Source: Eubacteriales bacterium (GTDB lineage: Bacteria; Bacillota; Clostridia; Lachnospirales; Lachnospiraceae). Taken from it: a stretch of 64,000 bases of DNA. The position numbers were made by a program, and so were the translations under genes. Of this stretch, positions 26,691-36,122 are shown piece after piece. Below the pieces are notes generated by a model. That model made no database searches, was not told the origin of the DNA, and saw nothing but the letters and a program-made list of their open reading frames with translations. Every line of letters begins with the position of its first letter. The stretch's first letter is position 1. The DNA is taken from positions 62,001-126,000 of the forward strand of contig JAUNGM010000009.1 of assembly GCA_030524545.1 (NCBI GenBank), written 5' to 3'.

Positions 26691-29600
26691 ATGATTGAGC
26701 AGAAAGAGAAATTTGTGATACAGGACTATGGAAAAAAAGCGGGATTTGCCAGCTTTCTTCCCGGAATCAGCGGGGAAAAGGGAATTCCCATCTGGTGCTA
26801 TTATGTAAACCGCGGACAGTGTATTACCAGTTTCGGTATTCAGGACAAGGATCATGCCATTATGGAATTTTATCCGGCGCACCAGTCTTATGTGCTGACC
26901 AAAAAAATGGGATTCCGTACCTTCATCAAGGCAGATGGAAAAGTGATCGAGCCATTCGCCTGTGAAAAGATTCCTCATACCATGTATGTTGGAATGAATA
27001 CGCTGGAAATCTCTGAAATGGATGAGGAAAATGGGCTGAAGACAGAAGTGGTTTATTTTACCCTGCCGGGAGAAACGGCAGGTGCACTGGTGCGTTGTGT
27101 ACATATCCGTAATATCAGTTCCCGAAGCAAGAACCTGGAAGTGCTGGACGGGATGCCCGCAGTGATTCCTTACGGAGTCACCATGAATTCCATGAAAGAG
27201 ATGGGGCAGACCATGAAAGCGTGGATGGAAGTCCTTCATCCGGACAGCCGTGTGCCGTTCTTTAAAGTCAGGGCCAGCACGGCAGACTCCGCAGAGGTGA
27301 AAGAGGTTCACGGGGGAAACTTTGGATTTGCGGTGGATCAGGAGGGAATGCAGCTTCCGGTCATTGTGGATACCGAGCAGATTTTTGCGTATGATACCTC
27401 TTTTGGGCAGCCGGTATGTCTTCAGGAAAGTTCCCTGAAGGACATCTGCAATGGAAGACAGACAACGGAAAACCTGGTTCCCTGCTGCTTCTTTGCAAAA
27501 GAAGCGGAGACCGCGCCCGGAGAAGAACTGGTTCTCTATGAGATTTACGGACAGGCAGAATCCAGGGAGATTCTGGAGGAATTTTTAAGCCATGTGGATG
27601 GCCCGGAGTATTTTGAGAGAAAAATGCAGGAGGCCGTCAGCCTGACGGAAAAAATCACAGATAAAATTGCCACAAAGACAGGGAACGCTGCTTTTGATCA
27701 ATACTGCCGCCAGACCTTTCTGGACAATGTGCTCCGGGGCGGCTATCCGGTGATTCTTGGAAAGAATACACTGTTCTACTTATATTCCAGAAAACACGGA
27801 GATATAGAACGGGATTATAACTACTTCTCCATGCTGCCGGAGTTTTTCTCCCAGGGAAACGGGAATTTCCGGGATGTGAACCAGAACCGGAGATGCGACG
27901 TACAGTTTGCGCCTTATGTGGAGGATAAAAATATCAGGACGTTCTATAACTGTATCCAGATCAATGGATACAATCCTCTTGGCATTGAAAAAATGACATA
28001 CCGTGCAGATGTGGAGGGCTTTCAGGAGGTATTTACCCCCGGAGAGCTGTATGCATATCTGAAAAAGACAACAGAGAATCCGGAGGAGCTGGAAGCTCGT
28101 TTTACGGATATTCTGGAAAAGGCAGAATGCGGGGATGCGACAAAATTTATCGAAGGATACTGGACAGATCACTGGACTTATAATCTGGATCTGCTGGAAT
28201 CCTATCTTACCGTTTATCCGGAAAGAGAAGAGACACTTTTGTTCGGAGAACGCATTTTTACCTATCTCCAGGCGAAGGAAGAAATCCTGCCGAGGGCGAA
28301 GCGTTATGTAAAGACGGCAAACGGTATTCGCCAGTATCATTTCCTGACAGCAAACCCAAAGGCAGAACAGACCTGTTTAACGGACAATAACGGAACGATA
28401 GTAAAGAGTACGCTGGCAGAAAAACTGTTCCTGTTAAGTGTGGTAAAAACGGCGGCACTGGATGCATACGGGATGGGAACGGAAATGGAGGGCGGAAAAC
28501 CGGGATGGTATGATGCACTTAACGGACTGCCGGGACTCCTCGGCTCATCCATGTGCGAAACCTATGAAACGGCGAGAAACCTGGAATTTCTGCTTCGTGT
28601 ACTGGAGACTTACAAAAGGGAGCTGAAGATTCCGGAAGAACTGAACAAGCTTGCGGCAAAGATCTGCAGTGCAGCATTCAGGGAGCATCCGGACAAGGCG
28701 GAGGGGGAAGTCCTTTCTTACTGGAATCTGGTCAATGATGCAAAAGAAGCATACTGGAAGGCAACGGAAGAGGGAATTTCCGGGAACATGGCTGTACTGT
28801 CCTGGACAGAAGCCGCTGTGATTGTGAAGCAGCTCCAGGCAGTGGTGCTGCAGGGAATTGCCAAGGCTGTCAGAATGGGCGGAGGAATCAGCCCTGCCTA
28901 TTTCTATTATGAAGTAACGGATTATACGGAGGACCATGAGGGAATCCATCCTGTGGAAATGAAATGCCATATGCTTCCCTACTTCCTGGAAGGCCCTGTG
29001 CGCCATCTGAAGCTTGAAATGGAGACAGAGGAAAAACGTGCGCTTTGTGCCAGAGTGAAGGAAAGCGACCTTTATGACAGAAAACTAAAGATGTACAAAG
29101 TGAATGCACCGCTTGCAGACAGCAGCTTTGAGCTGGGACGCTGCCGTGCCTTTACACCGGGCTGGCTGGAAAATGAATCCATCTGGCTGCATATGGAATA
29201 TAAGTATCTGCTGGAAGAGCTGAAATCCGGGCTGTATCCGGAATTTCTGGAGGACTTCCATAAGGCTGCGATCCCGTTCCTTTCAGCGGAAACCTATGGC
29301 CGCAGCCTGTATGAGAATTCTTCCTTTATCGCAAGCAGTGCCAATCCCAATCCAAAACTCCACGGAAAAGGATTTGTGGCAAGACTCAGCGGTTCTACTG
29401 CGGAATTTTTACAGATGTGGCAGATCATGATGTTTGGAAAACGGCCTTTTGGAATGGAAGACGGAGAGCTGGCGCTGGAATTTCAGCCGCTTCTTCCTGC
29501 ATACCTGCTGAACGGGCAGGACACAGTGGAAGCCGCGTTCCTCGGGACGATTCCGGTGACTTATCACCTATGCGGAAGCGGGGACTTTGTGCCGGGAAAT

Positions 29601-29738
29601 TATAGGGTGGCATCCGCTGAAGTGAAATTTGCGGACGGAACGGCAGAAAAGACGGCAGGAAAGATCACCGGGGAGGCAGCAGAGAAGATCCGCAGGGGAG
29701 AAGCATCCGGGATTTCCGTTTACCTTACGAAAGAATAG
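26691..29738 (+). CDS. Large GH94/GH161-type glycoside phosphorylase
   Basis: A 1015-residue protein without a signal peptide, related to the GH94-like clan of phosphorylases. The N terminus has FLPGISGEKGIPIWCYYVNRG and the middle has GNFRDVNQNRRCDVQF followed by QINGYNPLGI, motifs of the large 'cellobiose phosphorylase-like' group that also includes the beta-glucan phosphorylase families (GH149/GH161). It probably shortens imported beta-gluco-oligosaccharides by phosphorolysis. Family placement is from memory of motifs. It lies 43 bases after the first phosphorylase; AAAGGAG is present but 13 bases from the ATG, so initiation may be modest. Confidence 0.7.
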   Translation: MIEQKEKFVIQDYGKKAGFASFLPGISGEKGIPIWCYYVNRGQCITSFGIQDKDHAIMEFYPAHQSYVLTKKMGFRTFIKADGKVIEPFACEKIPHTMYVGMNTLEISEMDEENGLKTEVVYFTLPGETAGALVRCVHIRNISSRSKNLEVLDGMPAVIPYGVTMNSMKEMGQTMKAWMEVLHPDSRVPFFKVRASTADSAEVKEVHGGNFGFAVDQEGMQLPVIVDTEQIFAYDTSFGQPVCLQESSLKDICNGRQTTENLVPCCFFAKEAETAPGEELVLYEIYGQAESREILEEFLSHVDGPEYFERKMQEAVSLTEKITDKIATKTGNAAFDQYCRQTFLDNVLRGGYPVILGKNTLFYLYSRKHGDIERDYNYFSMLPEFFSQGNGNFRDVNQNRRCDVQFAPYVEDKNIRTFYNCIQINGYNPLGIEKMTYRADVEGFQEVFTPGELYAYLKKTTENPEELEARFTDILEKAECGDATKFIEGYWTDHWTYNLDLLESYLTVYPEREETLLFGERIFTYLQAKEEILPRAKRYVKTANGIRQYHFLTANPKAEQTCLTDNNGTIVKSTLAEKLFLLSVVKTAALDAYGMGTEMEGGKPGWYDALNGLPGLLGSSMCETYETARNLEFLLRVLETYKRELKIPEELNKLAAKICSAAFREHPDKAEGEVLSYWNLVNDAKEAYWKATEEGISGNMAVLSWTEAAVIVKQLQAVVLQGIAKAVRMGGGISPAYFYYEVTDYTEDHEGIHPVEMKCHMLPYFLEGPVRHLKLEMETEEKRALCARVKESDLYDRKLKMYKVNAPLADSSFELGRCRAFTPGWLENESIWLHMEYKYLLEELKSGLYPEFLEDFHKAAIPFLSAETYGRSLYENSSFIASSANPNPKLHGKGFVARLSGSTAEFLQMWQIMMFGKRPFGMEDGELALEFQPLLPAYLLNGQDTVEAAFLGTIPVTYHLCGSGDFVPGNYRVASAEVKFADGTAEKTAGKITGEAAEKIRRGEASGISVYLTKE

Positions 29739-29751
29739 GAGAATCGATGAT

Positions 29752-31080
29752 ATGAAAATCATAACCACAGACTATCAGAAACAGATTTACTGGAAAACAG
29801 AGGAGACTGCTGCGGAAGAAATCGGCTGCAATAATCTTATCAAAATTTATCCGGATTATCAGAAGCAGCAGATGAAAGGCTTCGGCGGAGCTTTTACGGA
29901 GGCGGCAGGATTCTGCTATGAAAAGCTTCCCAAGGAAAAGAAGAAGGAATTTCTGCAGGCATATTTCGGAGATGAAGGGCTGCGCTACAATATTGGCAGG
30001 ACTCATATCAATAGCTGTGATTTTGCCCTGGAAAATTACGATGCCCTTTCATCCGACGGGGAGGATCTGGATCTGACCCGGGCAAATCAATATGTTCTGC
30101 CTTTGATGAAAGATGCCCGGAGTGTGTGCAGGGAAGAACCGGAGTTTCTCCTTTCCCCGTGGAGTCCGCCAGCATCCATGAAGACAAACGGAGAAATGAA
30201 CCACGGAGGCAAGCTGAAACCGGAATGCAGAAAAGAGTGGGCGCAGTATATTGCCCGGTATCTTTGCAGGCTTAAAGAAGAGGGGATTAAGATTTCCTAC
30301 CTGACGATCCAGAATGAGCCGGAAGCTGTGCAGACCTGGGATTCCTGCGTCTATTCTGCAAAAGAAGAAATGGAATTTGCCTGTGAGTATTTAGCGGATG
30401 CACTTGCCGGGGCCGGCCTTTCCCATGTACGTATCCTTGTATGGGATCACAACAAAGAAATCGTCTATGACAGGGCAAAAGAGATTTTCCGGAATGAAAA
30501 AGCACTGGAAACGATTTATGGAGTTGCAGTCCACTGGTACACAGGGGATCACTTCCAGGGACTTTCCATGGTAAAGGAAACCTGGCCGGAAAAGGAGATC
30601 TTTTTCACAGAGGGCTGTGTGGAATACAGCCGTTTCATGGATTCCAATGAAGTGAATAAAGCAGAGATGTATGCCCACGACATGATCGGCAATTTTAATA
30701 ACGGCGTCAGTGCCTTTTTTGACTGGAACCTGCTGCTGGATGAAAAGGGAGGCCCGAACCATGTGGGCAACTTCTGTGCGGCTCCTGTGATGGCCTCTGA
30801 GGACGGCCTTGATTTTGAAAAGCGACTCAGCTATTACTATATCGGCCATTTCAGCCGCTATGTGAAGAAGGGAGCCTGTGCGGCAGCCGTGACCTCTTTT
30901 TCAACGGATGTGGAGACCTCCGGTTTTGTAAATCCTTCAGGGGAACGAGTGATCGTACTGTTAAACCGTCAGGAAAAAGCCATTTCCATAGCCCTTGGCA
31001 AAGATGGAAAAGGAAAGAATCTGTTGCTTGCCCCGCATACGATCACAACGGTTTGCTATATGGAGGAGGAACTGAAGTGA
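29752..31080 (+). CDS. GH30-family glycoside hydrolase
   Basis: A 442-residue TIM-barrel hydrolase of GH30 (glucosylceramidase / beta-1,6-glucanase type) with the usual C-terminal beta-sandwich. Landmarks are MKGFGGAFTEAAG, the acid/base in LTIQNEPEA (E189), and the nucleophile in FFTEGCVEY (E287). No signal peptide is present, so it acts inside the cell, probably on short oligosaccharides. ATG 29752 starts 14 bases after the stop of the upstream phosphorylase; TAGGAGA is the ribosome-binding site. With two phosphorylases it suggests a mixed-linkage beta-glucan or gentio-oligosaccharide diet; beta-glucosidase or beta-xylosidase activity cannot be excluded. Confidence 0.88.
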   Translation: MKIITTDYQKQIYWKTEETAAEEIGCNNLIKIYPDYQKQQMKGFGGAFTEAAGFCYEKLPKEKKKEFLQAYFGDEGLRYNIGRTHINSCDFALENYDALSSDGEDLDLTRANQYVLPLMKDARSVCREEPEFLLSPWSPPASMKTNGEMNHGGKLKPECRKEWAQYIARYLCRLKEEGIKISYLTIQNEPEAVQTWDSCVYSAKEEMEFACEYLADALAGAGLSHVRILVWDHNKEIVYDRAKEIFRNEKALETIYGVAVHWYTGDHFQGLSMVKETWPEKEIFFTEGCVEYSRFMDSNEVNKAEMYAHDMIGNFNNGVSAFFDWNLLLDEKGGPNHVGNFCAAPVMASEDGLDFEKRLSYYYIGHFSRYVKKGACAAAVTSFSTDVETSGFVNPSGERVIVLLNRQEKAISIALGKDGKGKNLLLAPHTITTVCYMEEELK

Positions 31081-31116
31081 CCGGCGGCATTTTTGCAGTG
31101 GTATTACGAAAATAAA

Positions 31117-31168
31117 AAAATGACACCATTAAAAAATTTACGGCATTTTTTCCGTATGTGTCATTTTA
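31117..31168 (+). terminator. Hairpin between GH30 and the binding-protein gene
   Basis: AAAATGACAC (31117-31126) pairs with GTGTCATTTT (31158-31167), with an inner ACGG/CCGT stem. It may be a partial terminator or a 3'-end protector, letting enzyme and importer genes be expressed at different levels. No clear promoter follows. Confidence 0.5.
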
Positions 31169-31239
31169 TATAATACAACCATCAGAAAGAGCTAAGCGAA
31201 AAGAGCTGAAAAAATAAAAATCAAGGAGGAAATGAAAAC

Positions 31240-32559
31240 ATGAAAGCAAAAAAAGTTATGGCACTGGCTCTGGCAGGAGTTATGGGAGCAACTATCGTTC
31301 CGGCAGTAAGTGTAAGTGCGGCAAGCGACAAACTGGTAATCTGGACACTGGCAGCAGACCTTGAGCAGTTCGCTGACAGATATGAGGAGGAAACGGGGCA
31401 GGCGTGCGATGTAGTCATCATCCAGCCGGCAGATTATCCGACTAAGGTACAGACTGCGATCATGGCAGGCGAAAAAGAACCGGATATCGTTGTAGGTGAG
31501 CCGAAGATGCTGGATACCTATTATGAAGCAGGACTTCTGGCAGACCTTGACGAGCTTGGCGCTTCCGAGTTTGACGGACAGATCGTAGATTACGTTTGGA
31601 ACGAAGGAAAAGATGCTGACGGCGTACAGAGAGCAATCTCCTATCAGATCACACCGGCAGGTATCTACTACAGAAGAGATATCGCAAAGGAAGTATTCGG
31701 AACAGAAGATCCGGAAGAAATCGGACAGTTGTTCAAAGATTATGACACCATTCTGGAAACTGCTGAAACTCTGAAACAGGCAGGCTACAAGATCTTTGCT
31801 TCCGATGCTGAAATGAATGTATTCTCCAACAAAGAAGCCTGGGTCGTAGATGACAAACTGAATGTAAGCCAGGCAAGACTCGACTATATGGATCTCTGCG
31901 TAAAACTGTTCCAGGAAGACTACACTGCATATGCAACTCCGTGGACAGCTCCATGGTATCAGGCAATGGCAGAAGAAATCCCGGTATTTGATAAAGATAC
32001 AAACCTGTGGGATGATGCGGAACGTGAAGAAGCAGAAGCAAATGCAACAGAAACCACACAGGTATTTGCATACGGACTTCCTTCCTGGGGCGTTCTGACA
32101 ATGAGAGACCACTACGGCGCAACAGAAGGCAAATGGGGCGTATGCGCAGGCCCGAGCGATGGATTTGACGGCGGTACATATCTTGGAATCAATACAAACA
32201 GCGAAAAGAAAGACCTTGCATGGGATTTCATCAAATTCTGTACTCTGAATGAAGATACACTTGAGTGGTGGCTGGACGCTTCCAAGGGCGATACCGTATC
32301 CAATGTAGCAGTTCTTGACAAGCACAAAGACGACGAAAATGCAACCTACGGCGGTGAAAAACTGTACCAGTTCTGGATGGAGCAGGCAGAAAAGATCGAC
32401 CTTTCCATCGTAACACCTTATGATCAGGCAATCGGCGATGCATGGGGCAATGCTATCACCAGCATCAAAACAGAGCAGATGTCCAAAGAAGATGCCATCA
32501 GCGCATTCTATGACGAAATCGAAGCAACCTATCCGGAAATCATTGTAGAGAGAGACTGA
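31240..32559 (+). CDS. ABC sugar importer, extracellular binding protein
   Basis: A 439-residue family-1 solute-binding protein (MalE/UgpB-like). It has a signal peptide of about 27 residues with a lysine-rich start, a hydrophobic core and a signal peptidase I type end (SVSVSA-like, then ASDKLVIWT). Unlike most Gram-positive binding proteins it has no lipobox cysteine, so it would not be lipid-anchored by the usual route. The adjacent permease genes and the upstream phosphorylases point to a beta-gluco-oligosaccharide ligand. AAGGAGG lies upstream of ATG 31240. No ATPase gene is in the cluster; a shared MsmK-type ATPase is likely. Confidence 0.88.
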   Translation: MKAKKVMALALAGVMGATIVPAVSVSAASDKLVIWTLAADLEQFADRYEEETGQACDVVIIQPADYPTKVQTAIMAGEKEPDIVVGEPKMLDTYYEAGLLADLDELGASEFDGQIVDYVWNEGKDADGVQRAISYQITPAGIYYRRDIAKEVFGTEDPEEIGQLFKDYDTILETAETLKQAGYKIFASDAEMNVFSNKEAWVVDDKLNVSQARLDYMDLCVKLFQEDYTAYATPWTAPWYQAMAEEIPVFDKDTNLWDDAEREEAEANATETTQVFAYGLPSWGVLTMRDHYGATEGKWGVCAGPSDGFDGGTYLGINTNSEKKDLAWDFIKFCTLNEDTLEWWLDASKGDTVSNVAVLDKHKDDENATYGGEKLYQFWMEQAEKIDLSIVTPYDQAIGDAWGNAITSIKTEQMSKEDAISAFYDEIEATYPEIIVERD

Positions 32560-32614
32560 TTTCGGACAGTTTTACAAAATTAAGACAGTTTCTTAAGAAC
32601 ATACTGCATAAGCG

Positions 32615-32639
32615 GGGGAGGCTCATACGGGTGCTCCCC
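32615..32639 (+). terminator. Stem-loop between binding protein and permease
   Basis: GGGGAG (32615-32620) pairs with CTCCCC (32634-32639), followed by TTTATAA. Such hairpins in importer operons usually stabilise the binding-protein message or partly end transcription, giving less permease. Confidence 0.5.
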
Positions 32640-32677
32640 TTTATAACAGCAGTAGAGTGGATAGGAAGGAGAACAAG

Positions 32678-33607
32678 ATGAGTAACACGAAAACGGTTAA
32701 AAAGAAAAAAAGAAACATCGATAATACCGGATATCTGTTTGTGCTGCCGTTCGTCATTGTATTTCTGGTGTTCAGTGTGTATCCGGTACTTCGAACCTTG
32801 TATTTGAGTTTTATGAACTATAAAGGCTTTGGCGAACCTACACCTGTAGGATTGGCCAACTATGCCCGTGTTATCAAGGATAAATTCTTCTGGCGTGCTT
32901 TATGGAACACGGTTAAGATCTGGGGTGTAAACATTGTGCTGCAGCTTGGTCTGGCATTCCTTCTGACCATCGTATTCAGTGATGTGAAATACAAAATGAA
33001 GGGACTTGGAATTTTCCGTACGATTTATTATCTGCCGAATATCATTGCAGCAACTTCTGTGGCATTCCTGTTTAAGACTCTTCTGGACTGGAAGTACGGC
33101 TCTGTGAACAATGTCCTCATGGATCTGGGAATCATTGCAAAAGGTGCTCAGATCAACTGGCTGGGCGAACCCGGAATTGCTCCTTATGTAGTATCCGTAG
33201 TCAGCACCTGGATGTGGTTTGGTAATTCCTTTATTGTATTAATGGCAGGTGTACAGGGAATCAGCAAGGATTATTTTGAGGCGGCCGCCATTGACGGTGC
33301 AGGAAGGTGGAAAACCTTTGGAAAGATTACCCTTCCGCTGTTAAGACCGATCCTGATCTATGTATCCATTACTTCTCTGATCGGCGGTCTGCAGATGTTT
33401 GACCTTCCGTATCTGATGAATGACAAAGGCTCTGCGGGAAATCCGGCGGGAAGCCTGCAGACAGTGGTAATGTATCTGTACAAGTTCGGTTTTGAAGGCG
33501 GTGCGAGAAAACAGGTGGGCTATGCTTCGGCAATCGCATACAGTCTGTTTATCATTGTTATGATCGTATCGGTGATTCAGTTTAAAGTAATGAATAAGGA
33601 GGATTAA
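32678..33607 (+). CDS. ABC sugar importer permease (MalF type)
   Basis: A 309-residue inner-membrane permease with about six helices. The coupling-loop EAA motif reads YFEAAAIDGAGRWKTFGKITLPLL, which docks onto the ATPase. The N terminus is lysine-rich (VKKKKRNID) before the first helix. ATG 32678 follows AGGAAGGAG; an upstream in-frame GTG at 32657 is not needed. It pairs with the MalG-type permease three bases downstream to form the membrane heterodimer of the sugar importer. Confidence 0.93.
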   Translation: MSNTKTVKKKKRNIDNTGYLFVLPFVIVFLVFSVYPVLRTLYLSFMNYKGFGEPTPVGLANYARVIKDKFFWRALWNTVKIWGVNIVLQLGLAFLLTIVFSDVKYKMKGLGIFRTIYYLPNIIAATSVAFLFKTLLDWKYGSVNNVLMDLGIIAKGAQINWLGEPGIAPYVVSVVSTWMWFGNSFIVLMAGVQGISKDYFEAAAIDGAGRWKTFGKITLPLLRPILIYVSITSLIGGLQMFDLPYLMNDKGSAGNPAGSLQTVVMYLYKFGFEGGARKQVGYASAIAYSLFIIVMIVSVIQFKVMNKED

Positions 33608-33610
33608 GGG

Positions 33611-34438
33611 ATGGCTACGAAAATTAAAAAAGTGATTTTATACATTGCCTTAATAGCTCTGGCAGCTTTATGTCTCCTTCCGTTCCTGATGATGATGGTA
33701 AATGCTACCAGAAGCGGAAATGAGATCATGGGTTCCTTTACCCTGATTCCCGGAAACAGCCTGAAGGCCAACTGGAAGGTCGTATCCAGCTTTTTCAATA
33801 TTTTTAAGGGAATGCTTAACAGTGTGATCGTGGCAGTTCCGGCTACATTGCTGACCGCATACTTTTCGTCCATGACTGCTTTTGCACTGGCAATTTACAA
33901 ATTCAGGGGAAAGAACGTGCTTTTTGTGATCATTCTCCTTTTTATGATGATTCCGGCACAGCTCGGACTCCTTGGCTTTTACGATCTGGTAAGCTTTCTG
34001 CATCTGGTAAACTCTTATATTCCGCTGGTCATTCCGGCTGTAGCAGCCCCGGGCATTGTCTTTTTCCTGAAGCAGTATGTGGAATCCACTTTGCCGCCGG
34101 CACTTCTGGAAGCAGCCAGAATTGACGGAGCCGGGGAGCTGTATATTTTCCATAAGATCGTTCTTCCGATCATGTCCCCGGGTATTGCGACCATGTCCAT
34201 CGGTGCATTTATCGGAAACTGGAACAGCTACCTGACACCAATGATCTTGCTGACAACAAAAGAAAAGTTCACTCTTCCGGTATTGATCGCTACCTTGAAT
34301 TCTTCTACGGATATTGTAGCCAACCAGGGAGCGACGTATCTGGCAGTTGCCATTTCCGTCATCCCGATCCTGATCGTATTCTGCTTCTGCTCCAAATATA
34401 TCATCAGCAGTATTTCCGCAGGAAGTGTAAAGGGTTAG
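33611..34438 (+). CDS. ABC sugar importer permease (MalG type)
   Basis: A 275-residue permease of the MalG group, the second membrane subunit of the importer. It shows about six hydrophobic helices and the EAA loop LLEAARIDGAGELYIFHKIVLPIM. It begins three bases after the stop of the first permease, so the two are co-translated. No ATP-binding subunit follows; the next gene is a second binding protein under its own promoter-like sequence. Confidence 0.93.
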   Translation: MATKIKKVILYIALIALAALCLLPFLMMMVNATRSGNEIMGSFTLIPGNSLKANWKVVSSFFNIFKGMLNSVIVAVPATLLTAYFSSMTAFALAIYKFRGKNVLFVIILLFMMIPAQLGLLGFYDLVSFLHLVNSYIPLVIPAVAAPGIVFFLKQYVESTLPPALLEAARIDGAGELYIFHKIVLPIMSPGIATMSIGAFIGNWNSYLTPMILLTTKEKFTLPVLIATLNSSTDIVANQGATYLAVAISVIPILIVFCFCSKYIISSISAGSVKG

Positions 34439-34446
34439 TTTCGTAC

Positions 34447-34475
34447 TTGCAATACGGCAAAAAATTCATTAAGAT
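34447..34475 (+). promoter_or_regulatory. Possible promoter of second binding protein / two-component genes
   Basis: TTGCAA (34447-34452), 17 bases, TAAGAT (34470-34475). It lies in the 72-base gap between the permease and the next binding-protein gene and could give separate control of the sensing genes. Confidence 0.4.
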
Positions 34476-34510
34476 AAGTCCATAGTAATCTTATACTGGA
34501 GGATGGATTC

Positions 34511-36106
34511 ATGAAAAATTTTTTGCATAAAACCGCAGCGCTTGTCTGCTGCTGTACGGCGGTTCTTTCTATGACCGCCTGCAGCGGCACGCAGGCGCTT
34601 AAAAGTGCTTCTGAGGAAAATACGGTTTCCCCTGTCACACTGGACTGGTATGTGAATTTTTCCTGGTTTAAGACAGGCTGGGGAGAGAATCTCGTATCTA
34701 AAAAGATCACGGAAGAAACCGGCATATCGATTAATTTTGTGACACCCGCAGGAAATGAAACGGAGAAGCTCAATTCCATGATCTCTTCCGATACGCTGCC
34801 TGACCTGGTGACACTGGGCTGGTGGGAACCGCAGGCACAGGAGATGGTTGAAAAAGGAATCGTTTATGCCTTAAATGAGCTGGCGGATGAATATGATCCG
34901 TATTTTTATCAGGTGATTGACCAGGACTGTGCGGACTGGTACACAAAGGAAGACGGCAATCTCTACTGCTATCCCAATTCTTCCTATACACCAAAAGATT
35001 ATGAGGAACATGAAAACATTGGCTCCAATCAGAATTTCCTTGTGCGCAAGGACATTTACGAAGCGATCGGCAGCCCTGATATGACGACACCGGAGGGATT
35101 CTGTGCAGCAGTAAAGGCAGCTGCGGAGCAGTTTCCGGAGGTGGACGGCTATCCTCTGATTCCTATAGGTGCAGATGAATTTAAACCGGAGGGATGCAAT
35201 TCCTTTGATAAATATCTTCAGAATTTTCTTGCTGTTCCCAATGAAAAGGACGGGAAGATTTATGACCGTTATACGGACAGTGAATATCTTGCATGGCTGA
35301 AGGTGTTCCGCGGGCTGGCCCGGGAGGGATATCTGGCAGACGATATTTTTATTGACAGAAGGACGCAGATTGAGGAAAAGATTGCCCAGGGAAGGTATTT
35401 CTGTATGCTTTATCAGGGACAGGACATGCTGAACCAGCAGAAGATTCTCTATCAGAATGATCCGGACAGTATCTATATAGCGGTAGAAGGACCAAGAAAC
35501 TCTTCCGGAGATGATCCGATCCTTCCGGGGACAGGCATCAACGGCTGGACTGTAACCTTTATTTCCAGGAATTGTGAGAATCCGGACAGGGCGATTTCCT
35601 TTCTCTCCTATCTTATCAGCGAGCATGGACAGAAGCTGGTCTATCTTGGGGTAGAAGGAGAAATGTACGATATGGTGGACGGCAAACCTGTGATCCGGCC
35701 GGAGGTACAGGCCGTACTGGATACGGACAGGGATGAGTATGACAGGAAATACGGAGGGGATGACACTTACTGGATGATGCAGGATAATGTGATGCAGGCA
35801 CAGTGGGGCAGCGGACTTTCCGCTCAGGAACGGCAGATCAAGGAATGGTCGTATCCTTATACAGTTTACGCGGGGCAGTATGAGATCAATCTGGAAGCTG
35901 ACACGGAGGAAGCCAATATTTATACGAAAGTGGAACAGGAATGGGGAAGCACCCTGCCAAGGCTGCTTCTGGCAGAATCCGAAGAGGAATTTGATGAGAT
36001 TCTGGAGGAATTTATCAGGAAGCGTGATTCTTACGGCTATGATAAGGTACTGGAAGCACAGAGCGAACAAATGAATCTGCAGAAAGAGCGGCTGGGTTTG
36101 AAATGA
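34511..36106 (+). CDS. Extracellular solute-binding lipoprotein
   Basis: A 531-residue binding protein of the LplA-like family-1 group. The signal peptide ends in a lipobox (LSMTAC, Cys at about residue 24), so it is anchored to the outer face of the membrane. It is about 90 residues longer than the other binding protein at 31240. Its gene sits directly before a YesM/YesN-type two-component pair, a common arrangement in which such a lipoprotein either feeds the importer or presents ligand to the sensor kinase. GGAGGAT precedes ATG 34511. Confidence 0.88.
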   Translation: MKNFLHKTAALVCCCTAVLSMTACSGTQALKSASEENTVSPVTLDWYVNFSWFKTGWGENLVSKKITEETGISINFVTPAGNETEKLNSMISSDTLPDLVTLGWWEPQAQEMVEKGIVYALNELADEYDPYFYQVIDQDCADWYTKEDGNLYCYPNSSYTPKDYEEHENIGSNQNFLVRKDIYEAIGSPDMTTPEGFCAAVKAAAEQFPEVDGYPLIPIGADEFKPEGCNSFDKYLQNFLAVPNEKDGKIYDRYTDSEYLAWLKVFRGLAREGYLADDIFIDRRTQIEEKIAQGRYFCMLYQGQDMLNQQKILYQNDPDSIYIAVEGPRNSSGDDPILPGTGINGWTVTFISRNCENPDRAISFLSYLISEHGQKLVYLGVEGEMYDMVDGKPVIRPEVQAVLDTDRDEYDRKYGGDDTYWMMQDNVMQAQWGSGLSAQERQIKEWSYPYTVYAGQYEINLEADTEEANIYTKVEQEWGSTLPRLLLAESEEEFDEILEEFIRKRDSYGYDKVLEAQSEQMNLQKERLGLK

Positions 36107-36122
36107 GAGGGGTGGACATGAG

